From assembly GCF_913055835.1 (NCBI RefSeq), contig NZ_CAJXKQ010000013.1:39512-103511 (forward strand): DNA of 64,000 nt. Reading direction: 5' to 3'. Every line of letters begins with the position of its first letter. The stretch's first letter is position 1. A program made the translations under genes and the position numbers. Below are positions 1 through 9,930 of this stretch, piece after piece. The stretch comes from an uncultured Marinobacter sp. GTDB taxonomy: Bacteria > Pseudomonadota > Gammaproteobacteria > Pseudomonadales > Oleiphilaceae. A model generated the notes under the pieces. It worked only from the letters and a program-made list of their open reading frames with translations. It did not search any database and was not told the origin of the DNA.

Positions 1-389
1 TTTGGACAACGATCCATCACCACTGTCAGTCCCGCTGCCTCTGCCCGGGCAGCACCCTCATCATTGATCACACCAATCTGCAGCCACACCACCGGGATGT
101 TGAGTTCGATGGCCTGGTTGATGACCGCGTCGGTGCGTTCCGGTGCCAGGAAAAGATCCACCATGTCCACCGGTTCCGGCAGACTATGCAGGTCGGCGTA
201 AACGGTTTCTCCAAGTACCGTCTGGCCCGCCAGACGGGGGTTCACCGGGAGAATTCGGTAGCCGTGGGCCTGAAGATATTCCATGACTTCGTGGGAAGGC
301 CGGTTGGTCTTCTGGCTTGCGCCAACAAGGGCGATGGTCCTGACCCTTGTCAGGATGTCACGCATCTGGTCCGGGGAGTTGCTCGGCAT
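1..389 (-). CDS. CoA-binding domain protein (YccU-like), 3' end cut by the window edge
   Basis: Reverse-strand translation begins [44 protein letters not shown] and includes [36 protein letters not shown], typical of the CoA_binding_2 family. Confidence 0.85.
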   Translation of the reverse strand, partial: [129 protein letters not shown]

Positions 390-412
390 GGTGCTGGGGA
401 ATCCTGGTTGAA

Positions 413-787
413 TTAACGGTGTGCCTGAAGACACACAGACACGGATTCCGCGTAGCGTAGCGCGTGAGGCTTGTCGATTTCCACTTCGGCCCACTGAACC
501 GCCTCATTCTCCATCACGATGGTCAGAACTTCATGGGTCAGGCGCTCGAGCAGGGCAAACCGGTTTCCATCCACATGATGGATGATCTGCTTGGTGATGG
601 TGCGATAGTTGAGGGCGGCTGAGATTTCATTCCTGTTTACCGCTTCAGACGCATCGTAAGTCAGCGCAACGTTGATCAATACGTCCTGCTGATTGTTGAT
701 TTCCTCCTCCTTGATGCCGATATAGGCTCTCAGAAGAAGATCCTTGATGCGGACTTTTGCCAGGTGATTCCCGTGGACGTCTGTCAT
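413..787 (-). CDS. folX: Dihydroneopterin triphosphate 2'-epimerase / dihydroneopterin aldolase family
   Basis: 124-aa [33 protein letters not shown]..., FolB/FolX family; next to folE. Confidence 0.85.
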   Translation of the reverse strand: MTDVHGNHLAKVRIKDLLLRAYIGIKEEEINNQQDVLINVALTYDASEAVNRNEISAALNYRTITKQIIHHVDGNRFALLERLTHEVLTIVMENEAVQWAEVEIDKPHALRYAESVSVCLQAHR

Positions 788-811
788 GCGGCCTCCCTAG
801 GGTCAGGTGCT

Positions 812-1387
812 TCAGCGATTGTTGCTGATCAAGGTCAGAAACTCGGTGCGAGTAGCCTGGGACTTGCGGAACTGCCCGAGCATCATCGACGTCTTCATGC
901 GGGAATTCTGTTTCTCCACGCCTCTCATCATCATGCACATGTGTTGCGCCTCGATAACCACCGCCACGCCTTTGGCGCCGGTGACGCTTTCGACGGCTTC
1001 GGCAATCTGCCGGGTCAGGTTTTCCTGGATCTGCAGGCGGCGGGCATACATGTCGACGATGCGGGCGAACTTGGAAAGACCCAGCACCTTGCCAGCGGGC
1101 AAGTAGGCGATGTGGCACTTGCCGATGAACGGCAACATGTGGTGTTCACACATGCTGTACAGTTCGATGTCCTGGACAACGACCATTTCGTCCATGGCGG
1201 ATTCGAATACCGCGTTGTTTACCAGGTCGCCAAGGTCCTGCTTGTACCCGCAGGTGAGAAACTGCATGGCTTTGGCGGCGCGCATTGGAGTGTCTTGCAG
1301 ACCCTCGCGGTCCGGATCTTCGCCCAGGCCATCGATAATGGCACGAAAATGGCCGGAGAGGTCGTCAAGGAGTTTGCTCATAATCAT
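812..1387 (-). CDS. folE: GTP cyclohydrolase I
   Basis: Motifs [46 protein letters not shown]. Confidence 0.95.
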   Translation of the reverse strand: MIMSKLLDDLSGHFRAIIDGLGEDPDREGLQDTPMRAAKAMQFLTCGYKQDLGDLVNNAVFESAMDEMVVVQDIELYSMCEHHMLPFIGKCHIAYLPAGKVLGLSKFARIVDMYARRLQIQENLTRQIAEAVESVTGAKGVAVVIEAQHMCMMMRGVEKQNSRMKTSMMLGQFRKSQATRTEFLTLISNNR

Positions 1388-1576
1388 TTCCGGTTAGCAG
1401 TGTCTTACGAGGGCCAAAGCTTAAGGCAATTTGCCCACCATCTCTACGTTTACGGAGGCATTGCCGGAAAAGACCACTTTGGCTGCCCCGCCGTCTGGTT
1501 TGGGCGATGGAGCTATGGCAGCGTGGGCTGCGATGTTTTACAGTTTCAACCTGTGAATGTTCGCCGGGGACAATAC

Positions 1577-2497
1577 ATGGAAGAGCTGATGCCCACCGTC
1601 GGTGGGGTTTCCGCCGCAGGGCGCGAGGAAGGCACCCTGGAAGGGTGGCAACAGGGAGGTAAGTGGTTCAGTTTCGAGGGGCATGCCATTTTCAGTCGGA
1701 TGGCGGGTTCGGGAGAACCACTGGTCCTCATTCACGGGTTTCCTACCGCCAGTTGGGACTGGAATCGCCTCTGGCCGATGCTGGTTCAGCAGAACAACGT
1801 GCTCACCCTGGATATGCTGGGCTTCGGCTTTTCGGACAAGCCCTCCAACTACGATTACAGCATTGAAGATCAGGCCGACCTCTTCCAGGGTTGGATTGAG
1901 GGGCTTGGCCTGCCTTCGGTGCACCTGCTGGTCCACGATTATGGCTGCAGTGTGGCCCAGGAGCTGCTGGCCCGGGAGCAGGAAGGCGGGCTGCCTTTCC
2001 GGATTGCCAGTGTCTGCTTCCTCAATGGTGCCCTTTTCCCGGAAGTCCACAATCCGTTGCTGATTCAGAAACTGTTGAGAAGTCCCTTTGGCGGCTTGAT
2101 CAGCCGAGGCCTTACCCGACGGAGTTTCGAGCGCAACTTCCGCCGGCTGTTCGGCAACCAGAATCCGCCGGACCGTCAGGATATGGAGGACTTCTGGCAT
2201 CTGCTGACCTACAACAACGGGCGTGGCATCCTGCATCACCTGATCCAGTTCATGGAGGAGCGCCGTTGTCACCGGAACCGCTGGGTTGGCGCTCTGCAGA
2301 AGGCGACGCAACCGATGCGACTGATCTCCGGTACGGCCGATCCTGTGTCTGGAGCCGGCATGGCGCGTCGGTACCGCGAACTGATACCCGATGGCGATGT
2401 GGTCACCCTGAGGAACATCGGGCACTACCCGCATTTCGAGTGCCCCTGGGAGGTTTTCAGCGCCTACCGGGAATTTCGTAAACGTTGCGACCAGTAA
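1577..2497 (+). CDS. Alpha/beta hydrolase
   Basis: LVLIHGFPTASWDWNRLWP and a DYGCSVAQ elbow-like region; the ATG at 1577 is preferred because the upstream part of the 764-2497 ORF overlaps folE in antisense. Confidence 0.85.
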   Translation: MEELMPTVGGVSAAGREEGTLEGWQQGGKWFSFEGHAIFSRMAGSGEPLVLIHGFPTASWDWNRLWPMLVQQNNVLTLDMLGFGFSDKPSNYDYSIEDQADLFQGWIEGLGLPSVHLLVHDYGCSVAQELLAREQEGGLPFRIASVCFLNGALFPEVHNPLLIQKLLRSPFGGLISRGLTRRSFERNFRRLFGNQNPPDRQDMEDFWHLLTYNNGRGILHHLIQFMEERRCHRNRWVGALQKATQPMRLISGTADPVSGAGMARRYRELIPDGDVVTLRNIGHYPHFECPWEVFSAYREFRKRCDQ

Positions 2498-2516
2498 CCC
2501 TGGCCGATACTGCGCT

Positions 2517-3584
2517 TCAGCCCGAAGCCGAATCGGGCATGTCTTCGGCGCCCCGGCCCACAACCGGCAGCGGCCGGGCGGCGTTGACCACCTGGTTGCG
2601 GCCCTGGGATTTTGCTTCGTAAAGCGCCTGATCCGCCCGGTTGAGCCAGACCGACCAGGTTTCGCCTTTGCTGACCTCGGCAACACTGGCGCTGGCCGTC
2701 ACCTTGATGTCTTCAAGGAAAGGCCGGGCGCTGATGCTGGTCAGAAGCTGGTGTGCCAGTACATCGGCATCCTTCTGGCGGGTTTCCGGCAGCACGATCA
2801 TGAATTCCTCGCCGCCAATCCGGAACAGCTGATCGCTTTCCCGGAGTCGCTTTCGCAAACGCAGCGCCATCTCCGTGAGAACCTTGTCACCGGCCAGGTG
2901 GCCCCACTGATCGTTAATGGTCTTGAAGTAGTCCAGATCCAGCAAGATCAGGCTGGACACCCGCTCATACCGCTCCCGCATCTGAATCTGGCCGTTGAGA
3001 ATATCGGCAAGCTGTGACCGGTTCAGGCAACCGGTCAATGGATCCGTGGTGGCCAGTCGGGTGAGCTCCTGCTGGAGTTTGCCCACCAGAAAGGCAAAAA
3101 TCATGGCAAACAGGCAGGTCAGACCGAGGGAAAACGTGATTCGCCAGAAATCGGCCTCGGGAAAGCGCAGGAAGGACACGACAGCCATAACCACCACAAA
3201 GATGATATTGCTGCCAATGGCTTCTCTCAAGGGCAGCAGGAAGAACAGGGCCGCGGCAGCGGGGTAGGCCCAGTAGAGGCCGGCGTGGCCATTGATGTGG
3301 GTGGAGTAGGCGGCACTGACTACGGCGAGCAGGGGGAAAAGCCGACCTTTGAGAAAGTAGGTGCCACGAAATCTCAGAAATGCGATAACCAGAAGGGCGT
3401 TGACACAGAACAGGACCAGTACCGCAGACAGCAGGTAATGGGATTGCTGCCATTGCACCATGACCAGGGGCGCGACGGCGATGAACGCCCAGAAATGCAG
3501 GTGGTAGACCAGCTGGCGTTTGAAGCCCAGCACCGCGAGTGTCGGGTTGGTGGCAAGGGTAGAGGGTGGTACCGAAAAATTCAC
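2517..3584 (-). CDS. Membrane-anchored diguanylate cyclase (GGDEF domain, GGEEF variant)
   Basis: Several N-terminal TM helices, then DPLTGCLNRSQL...RIGGEEFMIVLPET. Confidence 0.9.
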   Translation of the reverse strand: MNFSVPPSTLATNPTLAVLGFKRQLVYHLHFWAFIAVAPLVMVQWQQSHYLLSAVLVLFCVNALLVIAFLRFRGTYFLKGRLFPLLAVVSAAYSTHINGHAGLYWAYPAAAALFFLLPLREAIGSNIIFVVVMAVVSFLRFPEADFWRITFSLGLTCLFAMIFAFLVGKLQQELTRLATTDPLTGCLNRSQLADILNGQIQMRERYERVSSLILLDLDYFKTINDQWGHLAGDKVLTEMALRLRKRLRESDQLFRIGGEEFMIVLPETRQKDADVLAHQLLTSISARPFLEDIKVTASASVAEVSKGETWSVWLNRADQALYEAKSQGRNQVVNAARPLPVVGRGAEDMPDSASG

Positions 3585-3779
3585 AGCATACTCCCGCTGT
3601 CTGAGTCGAATCCGCCCGCGTCCTGTGCCGGGATCGTGTTGAAGTCTAGCATGGCCATTTCTCTAATTAAGCAGATACCGCTGTTTATGACCACCATTAG
3701 TTTTGTTCAGTTGGCCCGCCCTTGTCCACTTCGCTAAACTCCGCTGGACTAATTCAGGGACATGCCCAGGGACCATCCT

Positions 3780-4862
3780 ATGACTGCTATTCACACCCGA
3801 GAACCGGCCCTGACCATCCGGGCCGGCCGGCGCGCCTTGCAACGACTCAAGGAAAAACCGTTGTCACCAGAAGACGTGCACGTGATTCCAGGCGCAGCCG
3901 GAGGCCCCAAGGCCCTGGGAATAAGTGGCCTGGACAAGGCCATATTCGGCGACTGGCTGCCTCGGGTTCCCCAGGAGCGTTCACTGATCGGTTCGTCCAT
4001 TGGAAGCTGGCGGTTCGCCGCTGTGACGTCCTCCGACGACCCGAAACGCCAGCTCGGCCGGCTGGCTGAACTTTACACCGCCCAGCGATTTGCCAAAGGT
4101 GTCAGCGCCGCGGAAGTGAGCCGCAAAAGTGTGCTGTTTCTGGAGGAACTGCTCGGTGGCCGGGAAGACACCATCCTGAACCATCCCTGGTACCGGCTCA
4201 ACGTTGTGGTTGTTCGCAGTCTTGGCATGCTGGCGGAGGATGCCAGGGGTCGGTTGGGGCTTGGCCTGATGAGCGCTATCAGCGCCAACATGGTCAGTCG
4301 CCGGCATTTGGGCCGTTTTATGGAGCGGGGGATCATCCACGATGCCCGCCTGAAAACGCCGGTGGCGAAGCTGGTGGATTTCCCCAGCCACGAAGTGGCG
4401 CTGACCCGCGAGAACTTGTTGCCTGCCCTTCTGGCTTCGGCGTCGATTCCCCTGGTGATGTCCGGTGTCCGTAATATTCCCGGTGCACCCGAGGGCGTCT
4501 ATCGTGACGGTGGTCTTCTGGACTACCACCTCGATCTGCCCTACAAACAGCCGGGTGTGGTGCTATACCCACACTTCACCGATAAGGTGGTGCCGGGCTG
4601 GTTCGACAAGTCGTTGCCCTGGCGGCGGGGCGATACCACCCGGTTGCAGGATGTATTGCTGGTTGCACCCTCGAAAACCTATCTGGAATCCCTGCCTGAC
4701 CGGAAACTTCCGGATCGTAAGGATTTCGAGTGCTATGTTGGTGATGACGCCGGTCGTGAGCGGGCCTGGCAGGCGGCTATTGCCGAAAGTGACCGGTTGG
4801 GCGACGAGTTTATGGAGCTCATCGAAACCGGGCGCCTGCCCGACGTTGTCAGGCCGCTCTGA
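3780..4862 (+). CDS. Patatin-like phospholipase family protein
   Basis: PGAAGGPKALGISGLDKA...LIGSSIGSWRFAA...YRDGGLLDYHLDLPY (oxyanion, serine and DG motif arrangement). Confidence 0.75.
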   Translation: MTAIHTREPALTIRAGRRALQRLKEKPLSPEDVHVIPGAAGGPKALGISGLDKAIFGDWLPRVPQERSLIGSSIGSWRFAAVTSSDDPKRQLGRLAELYTAQRFAKGVSAAEVSRKSVLFLEELLGGREDTILNHPWYRLNVVVVRSLGMLAEDARGRLGLGLMSAISANMVSRRHLGRFMERGIIHDARLKTPVAKLVDFPSHEVALTRENLLPALLASASIPLVMSGVRNIPGAPEGVYRDGGLLDYHLDLPYKQPGVVLYPHFTDKVVPGWFDKSLPWRRGDTTRLQDVLLVAPSKTYLESLPDRKLPDRKDFECYVGDDAGRERAWQAAIAESDRLGDEFMELIETGRLPDVVRPL

Positions 4863-4926
4863 ACGCAGAGTTTCCGGAACAGTGTCTATACTGGTTCCGT
4901 AAAGTCATGACTTGGGGGAACAGATT

Positions 4927-5175
4927 ATGTCCGATGCGAAACCGGTGATCGCCAGCAAGACGCCTTTTTCTGTCATGGTGGAGGCAGGAAAGAATTACTT
5001 CTGGTGTGCCTGCGGCCGCAGTGGCAGCCAGCCATTCTGTGATGGCTCCCATAAGGGGACCGGGATAACACCGGTAAAATTCGAGGCCGAAAAGAAAGAG
5101 TGGGTCTGGTTCTGCGGGTGCAAACAAACGGGCAACGCTCCCTTGTGCGATGGCACCCACAAGACCCTCGACTAA
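4927..5175 (+). CDS. Twin CDGSH-type iron-sulfur domain protein
   Basis: Two CxC-x-PxCDGxHK units: CACGRSGSQPFCDGSHK and CGCKQTGNAPLCDGTHK. Confidence 0.9.
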   Translation: MSDAKPVIASKTPFSVMVEAGKNYFWCACGRSGSQPFCDGSHKGTGITPVKFEAEKKEWVWFCGCKQTGNAPLCDGTHKTLD

Positions 5176-6179
5176 AGCGCCATACGCTGCAGGGTACTTG
5201 CCCTGAAGCCTGAAAGGCCGTGGACCGGGTCTTTCAGAGCCCGGACCCTGAGCACAACCGGAACCTCGTTTTCCTCATCCCGGTGGAGCAGCGGAAGATC
5301 GATCCGCTCAATGGAACCCTCGCTGCGAGCGGCTGACAAGGCCCGCCTGAAATTGTCCTGAAAGGCTGGCGCAACCATCTCTTCCAGGGGCTGCCCCACC
5401 AGATCAGTGGGCGCTCGATCCAGGAGTTCGGCAATCTGTGGTGAAACAAAACCGATCCGGCCATTTTCATCCAGCTCCCAGATCACGGCTCCAGACAGGG
5501 CTACCAGATCACGACTTCGCTGTTCGCTGTCATTCAGCGCCTGACGCAGTATCGACTTCTCGACCTGAAAGTTGGCGATCTGGTGATCAGCGCCAATTTC
5601 CCGCTGTTCAAGGCCGCGGATATGGAGCGTCTGCAGATGAAGTCGGCGGTTGAGGAGCAGGGCAAGCGAGGCAGCGAACACAGACAGCGCGACACCGGCT
5701 ATCCAGACCGTTTGTGAGGCAGACCGGGCGACTTCTTCCAGCCCTTCTGGAGAGGGCACGGTGGTGAGGATCCACTGCTGGTCCAGTGGTGACACTTCTG
5801 TGCGCAGTGCCCGCGTCGGGTCCACTGAACCGTTGGTTCGTATCTCCAGCAGTGGCCTCTTGGTGTGTCGTTCGAGGGTATCAATACGCAAGCCGAGGGA
5901 ATCGGGCAGGGTGTCGCTGAACAAAGCCTGGAGCCATACCGAAACGGGTTGGTTGTTGTCACCCGACACCGACCGGTCCGGCACGTTGGCCAACAGATGA
6001 TTGACCAGAGCCTGATGCTGGGCATAGTAACGCGCCTCAGCAAGCGCCATGGCCCGCCGACCCTCAATACTTGCGGTGATTCCGGTTACCAGCAGTCCGG
6101 CTGCGACCAGAAGCAGGGGGATCCAGAGTCCTGGCCAAAGTACCGGTCTGCGGAACCGGCCTGGAGCTGAGCTTTCCAT
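5172..6179 (-). CDS. Membrane protein with PAS domain (signalling, no recognised output domain)
   Basis: Two TM segments; ALSGAVIWELDENGRIGFVSPQIAELLDRAPTDLVGQPLEEMVAP is PAS-like. Confidence 0.75.
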   Translation of the reverse strand: MESSAPGRFRRPVLWPGLWIPLLLVAAGLLVTGITASIEGRRAMALAEARYYAQHQALVNHLLANVPDRSVSGDNNQPVSVWLQALFSDTLPDSLGLRIDTLERHTKRPLLEIRTNGSVDPTRALRTEVSPLDQQWILTTVPSPEGLEEVARSASQTVWIAGVALSVFAASLALLLNRRLHLQTLHIRGLEQREIGADHQIANFQVEKSILRQALNDSEQRSRDLVALSGAVIWELDENGRIGFVSPQIAELLDRAPTDLVGQPLEEMVAPAFQDNFRRALSAARSEGSIERIDLPLLHRDEENEVPVVLRVRALKDPVHGLSGFRASTLQRMAL

Positions 6180-6270
6180 GCCGGGCGTCCTTTGCGGCTG
6201 GGTCTGTACCCCTGGGCCAGACCGACTGTACTTCTATACTCTAGTTCAGCTCTGCTGCGGAGGGAAATGT

Positions 6271-7083
6271 TCAGGTGCGGACTTTGCCGGCTGCACCATA
6301 GACCAGCAGGAAAGCGACGAAAGCTGTCACCACAATGGAGGGGCCGGCCGGTGTGTCCAGGTGCCAGGACAGGCTCAGGCCGCCGCTTACCGCAATGAAC
6401 CCGAACCCGATCGCCATGGCCACCATGATCTCCGGATTGTGAGCCAATCTTCGGGCGGTCGCCGCAGGAATGATCAGCAATGCGGTAATAAGCAGTACGC
6501 CGACGATTTTCATGGCCACTGCAATGACCAGGGAAAACATCAGCATCAGAACCAGACGGAGCCGTTCGACAGCAACGCCTTCCACCCGGGCGAGTTCTTC
6601 GTGAATCGTACTCATCAGCAAGCCCCGCCAAAGCACCGCAAGCAGCACAAGGATCAGCGCAGCGCCGCCGTAGATCCACAGCAGGTCGTTTCGACTCATG
6701 GCGAGCAGATCCCCGAACAGAAGGCCAGTCAGGTCAACGCGAACATCCGGCATGAAGCTCAGCGTTACCAGGCCGATGGCCAGGGCACTGTGGGCCAGAA
6801 TACCGAGCAGGGTATCCGTTGCCAGCGTCCTGGTTCGGGAGAGCAGAACGAGTGCCATCGCCAGGACCACGCAGGTGATGATCACGCCAAGGTTCAGTGG
6901 CACGCTGATCAGAAAGCTCAGGGCAATACCCAGCAGCGCCGAGTGCGCCAGGGTATCGCCAAAATAGGCCATGCGTCGCCAGACCACGAAGCAGCCCAGT
7001 GGCCCCGCCACGAGGGCAACACCAAGACCGCCAATCAGAGCGCGCCAGAAGAAATCGTCCAGGACGGCATCAATGATGGGCAT
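6271..7083 (-). CDS. znuB: Zinc ABC transporter permease
   Basis: ABC-3 family membrane protein; directly follows znuC and zur. Confidence 0.9.
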   Translation of the reverse strand: MPIIDAVLDDFFWRALIGGLGVALVAGPLGCFVVWRRMAYFGDTLAHSALLGIALSFLISVPLNLGVIITCVVLAMALVLLSRTRTLATDTLLGILAHSALAIGLVTLSFMPDVRVDLTGLLFGDLLAMSRNDLLWIYGGAALILVLLAVLWRGLLMSTIHEELARVEGVAVERLRLVLMLMFSLVIAVAMKIVGVLLITALLIIPAATARRLAHNPEIMVAMAIGFGFIAVSGGLSLSWHLDTPAGPSIVVTAFVAFLLVYGAAGKVRT

Positions 7084-7837
7084 GATCACACTCCGTGTGG
7101 CCGCCCTCAACCACGTCCCCGTGCAGGTCATGACTGTGGTTATGGTGATGGTGGTAAACCGCCAGGGATTCTGCCACCGGTCGGCCAAACGTCTCGATAA
7201 AGGCGGGATCGTGAGAGATGTCTGCCGGATAACCACTGCAGCAGACATGCTGGTTCAGGCAGATAACCTTGTCGGTAGCCGCCATGACCAGATGCAGGTC
7301 GTGGGAGATCATGATTACACCGCAGTTCAGGTCGTCCCGCAGCTCTCGAATCAGGTCGTAAAGCGACGCCTGGCCATTGATATCCACGCCCTGGGCCGGT
7401 TCATCCAGCACCAGCAGGTCCGGCTTGCGGGCCAGGGCCCGGGCGAGTAACAGCCGCTGTTTCTCCCCGCCGGAGAGGTGGTGCACGGAGGCGTGAAGCA
7501 GATGGCCAACGCCAGTTCGTGCCAGAGCGGATTCACATTCTGCGATTGACTGGCCGCTGAGCAGCATGAACCGTTTTACGCTCACGGGCAGCGTGGCTTC
7601 GAGCGTCAGGTGCTGAGGGACATAGCCGATGACCAGATTTTTTTTCAACGACACATGGCCCGCGGATACTTTCTGGATACCCAGGACCGCCTTGATCAGC
7701 GTGGTCTTGCCAGCACCGTTGGGGCCAATGATAGTGATGATGTCACCGCGGTGAATAGCCAGGTTGACCCGGTCAACCACGGGGCGTTCGTCAAAGCGCA
7801 CTGTGAGATTTTCCAGGCGGACCAGGGGGTCAGTCAT
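7070..7837 (-). CDS. znuC: Zinc ABC transporter ATP-binding protein
   Basis: Walker A IGPNGAGKTTLIK, signature HLSGGEKQRLLLARAL, His-rich C-terminus HHHHNHSHDLHG. Confidence 0.93.
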   Translation of the reverse strand: MTDPLVRLENLTVRFDERPVVDRVNLAIHRGDIITIIGPNGAGKTTLIKAVLGIQKVSAGHVSLKKNLVIGYVPQHLTLEATLPVSVKRFMLLSGQSIAECESALARTGVGHLLHASVHHLSGGEKQRLLLARALARKPDLLVLDEPAQGVDINGQASLYDLIRELRDDLNCGVIMISHDLHLVMAATDKVICLNQHVCCSGYPADISHDPAFIETFGRPVAESLAVYHHHHNHSHDLHGDVVEGGHTECDHAHH

Positions 7838-8321
7838 GGTCCGGCTCCGCCTGGCAGCGGGGACACAGACCGGCAATCTCGAGCGTGGTGTTCTCGGCCC
7901 GGAACCCTTCCTCGGAGGCCGCTTTGCCGACTTCTGTTGAGACTGCAGGTGCGGTCAGCTCGAGCACATTGCCACAGGCACGACAGATCAGAAACATTCC
8001 GGTGTGGTGTTCACCGGCGTGGGTACAGCCGATAAAGGCGTTGAGTGAGGCAATGCGGTGCACCAGGCCGTGCTGTTGCAGGAAATCCAGGGCACGGTAA
8101 ACCGTCGGCGGGGCTGCATTATGGCCATCGGAGGACAACTCTGCGAGCACATCATAGGCACCGAGGGGCTTATGGGACTGCCAGATCAGTTCCAGTACCC
8201 TTTCCCGAATGGGGGTGAGACGGGCGTTCTGGCGCTGGCAAATGGCCCGAGCGTCAGTCAGAGCCTGGCTGACACAGGCGTCATGGTTGTGGGGCCGATA
8301 GGGAATCGCTCGGGCGGACAT
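7830..8321 (-). CDS. zur: Fur-family zinc uptake regulator
   Basis: TPIRERVLELIWQSHKPLGAYDVL...AAPPTVYRALDFLQQHGLVHRI...CRACGNV...CPRCQ. Confidence 0.92.
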   Translation of the reverse strand: MSARAIPYRPHNHDACVSQALTDARAICQRQNARLTPIRERVLELIWQSHKPLGAYDVLAELSSDGHNAAPPTVYRALDFLQQHGLVHRIASLNAFIGCTHAGEHHTGMFLICRACGNVLELTAPAVSTEVGKAASEEGFRAENTTLEIAGLCPRCQAEPDHD

Positions 8322-8332
8322 GGTCTGGATCC

Positions 8333-8362
8333 TGTAAAATTTGAAACATTATAACATTTACA
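8333..8362. promoter_or_regulatory. Candidate Zur operator upstream of zur
   Basis: AT-rich imperfect dyad TGTAAAATTTGAAACATTATAACATTTACA just upstream of the zur start; resembles gammaproteobacterial Zur boxes (GTTATA/TATAAC core), but imperfectly. Confidence 0.4.
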
Positions 8363-8401
8363 GGAATGTCTGCCATGCTCGACACCGGGCCGGGCAACCG
8401 G

Positions 8402-8863
8402 TCAGTGCCGGGATTTCAGAACCAGTGACTCCAGATACTCCAGATTCGGGATCCAGGCGTTCTCGCCCTCTACCTCAACCAGCATGAGGTCTGCCGGGCC
8501 CGGTTCGCCTTCCAGTTTCCTGACCTGATCCTCGGTCAGGCGAGCCTGGCTGGGAATACCCTGGGTAACCAGGGCCATAAAGGGGACTTCCTTGTGGTGA
8601 TCTCCGATGGTGTTGAGCACCACAATTCGGCCACGATTGTCGCCCGGAACAGTGAGGGAGCCACCGTTGGCCGCATCGTAGGAGATCACGGGAAGCTGGA
8701 GGCCCCGCCAGTCCAGGTATCCAACCAGCCACTCCGGTGTGTTGGCGCCCGCATCAGAGCTGGCGTAGTCCACCACTTCTGCAATCGAGACGTTTGGCAG
8801 CAGTAGTTGCCGTCCGCTCATGGGAATCATGACGCAGGAGAGGGATTGGCTGTTGTCATTCAT
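8402..8863 (-). CDS. chpC: CheW-like chemotaxis protein ChpC
   Basis: CheW-fold protein at the chpC position after chpA-chpB. Confidence 0.75.
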   Translation of the reverse strand: MNDNSQSLSCVMIPMSGRQLLLPNVSIAEVVDYASSDAGANTPEWLVGYLDWRGLQLPVISYDAANGGSLTVPGDNRGRIVVLNTIGDHHKEVPFMALVTQGIPSQARLTEDQVRKLEGEPGPADLMLVEVEGENAWIPNLEYLESLVLKSRH

Positions 8864-8874
8864 TGCTTGTTACC

Positions 8875-9930
8875 TCAGGCGGAGTCCCGTTTCTGCCGGC
8901 TCTTGAGCAGGCAGGATTCTTCAATGGTTTTTACCAGTTCCCGGGCCAGTTGTTCGGGGGTGCCACAAAAACCGGCGCAACCGGTGGCGGCCACGGATTC
9001 GGGCATGGAGCTGTTGCCACAGCTTGTGCTTTCCTGCACCCATATCCGGCTTCCGTAGGCTTTCAGCAGAGGCGCGGCAATAGCGCCATCATTGCCCATG
9101 CCGGAAAACAGAATGGCATGGCAGCGCTGCCCGTAATGATCAGCGATATTCAGCAACACCTGGTCAATGGAAGGGCCATAGGGGCCGGGCCAGGCGTTGC
9201 TGGTTTCTGTCAGGGTGCCTTGTTCGCTCAACTTCCACTCATGCTCCACCGGCATCAGTACAACATCACCATTCTTGACCTGGTAACCGTCTTCCGCCCG
9301 CTTGAGCTGGTAGTGGGCGTGGCGACCCAGGACCCGGGTCAGGACCTCGGTGAAATTGCCATCAATGTGCTGGGCATAGATAAAGCCCACAGGCAGATTC
9401 GGAGGCAGGTGATCCAGGAACGTCTTTACCGCCGCCGGGCCACCCAGGGAAGCACCCAGTATCCAGACTTCTTCGGCCACCGATCCGGGAACGGCCGGTG
9501 GAATCCAGTGAGGCAGATCCGGTGACGGTGTTGCTTCCGGCACCTCCTGCTCCAGCTCTGCCAGTGTGGCTTCGGAATCCAGCTCTTCAAGATGCCCCAG
9601 TTGCTGTTCCAGCTTGCCCAGCAGCCGCCTCTCCCAGCGAAAGTACTCGGTGGTTCCAGGCTTGGGGGCCTCGTCCAGCCCGAACAGTACCGGTGCCTCC
9701 GTATTCTCGAGCAGGTGATCGAACAGTTGCGGGTGGTCGGCCTCGTCCTCGAGGGTCACCAGCCAGAGGCTGGCATCGGGAAACGCCGGATAGCCCAATA
9801 ACCGGTCCGGATCCCCGGAGAAACGCACCTCGAGACCGAACTTGGAAGTGGCGGCCTGCAGGCGATGACGCTGCAGCACCACATCCGACACGATCCCGAC
9901 CGTAGGCCGGCCACACTGGCCGGCCATCAC
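8875..9930 (-). CDS. chpB: CheB-type protein-glutamate methylesterase of the Pil-Chp system
   Basis: ILGASLGGPAAVKTFLDHLPPNLPVGFIYAQHIDGNF...HAILFSGMGNDGAIAAP. Confidence 0.87.
   Translation of the reverse strand: MMAGQCGRPTVGIVSDVVLQRHRLQAATSKFGLEVRFSGDPDRLLGYPAFPDASLWLVTLEDEADHPQLFDHLLENTEAPVLFGLDEAPKPGTTEYFRWERRLLGKLEQQLGHLEELDSEATLAELEQEVPEATPSPDLPHWIPPAVPGSVAEEVWILGASLGGPAAVKTFLDHLPPNLPVGFIYAQHIDGNFTEVLTRVLGRHAHYQLKRAEDGYQVKNGDVVLMPVEHEWKLSEQGTLTETSNAWPGPYGPSIDQVLLNIADHYGQRCHAILFSGMGNDGAIAAPLLKAYGSRIWVQESTSCGNSSMPESVAATGCAGFCGTPEQLARELVKTIEESCLLKSRQKRDSA

Noticed and set aside
764-1576. Long N-terminal extension of the alpha/beta hydrolase ORF
   Set aside because: Overlaps folE in antisense; the hydrolase-like sequence begins after the ATG at 1577.
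6049-7200. 383-aa plus-strand ORF opposite znuB
   Set aside because: Gln/His/Asn-rich reverse-complement reading of znuB; no family features.
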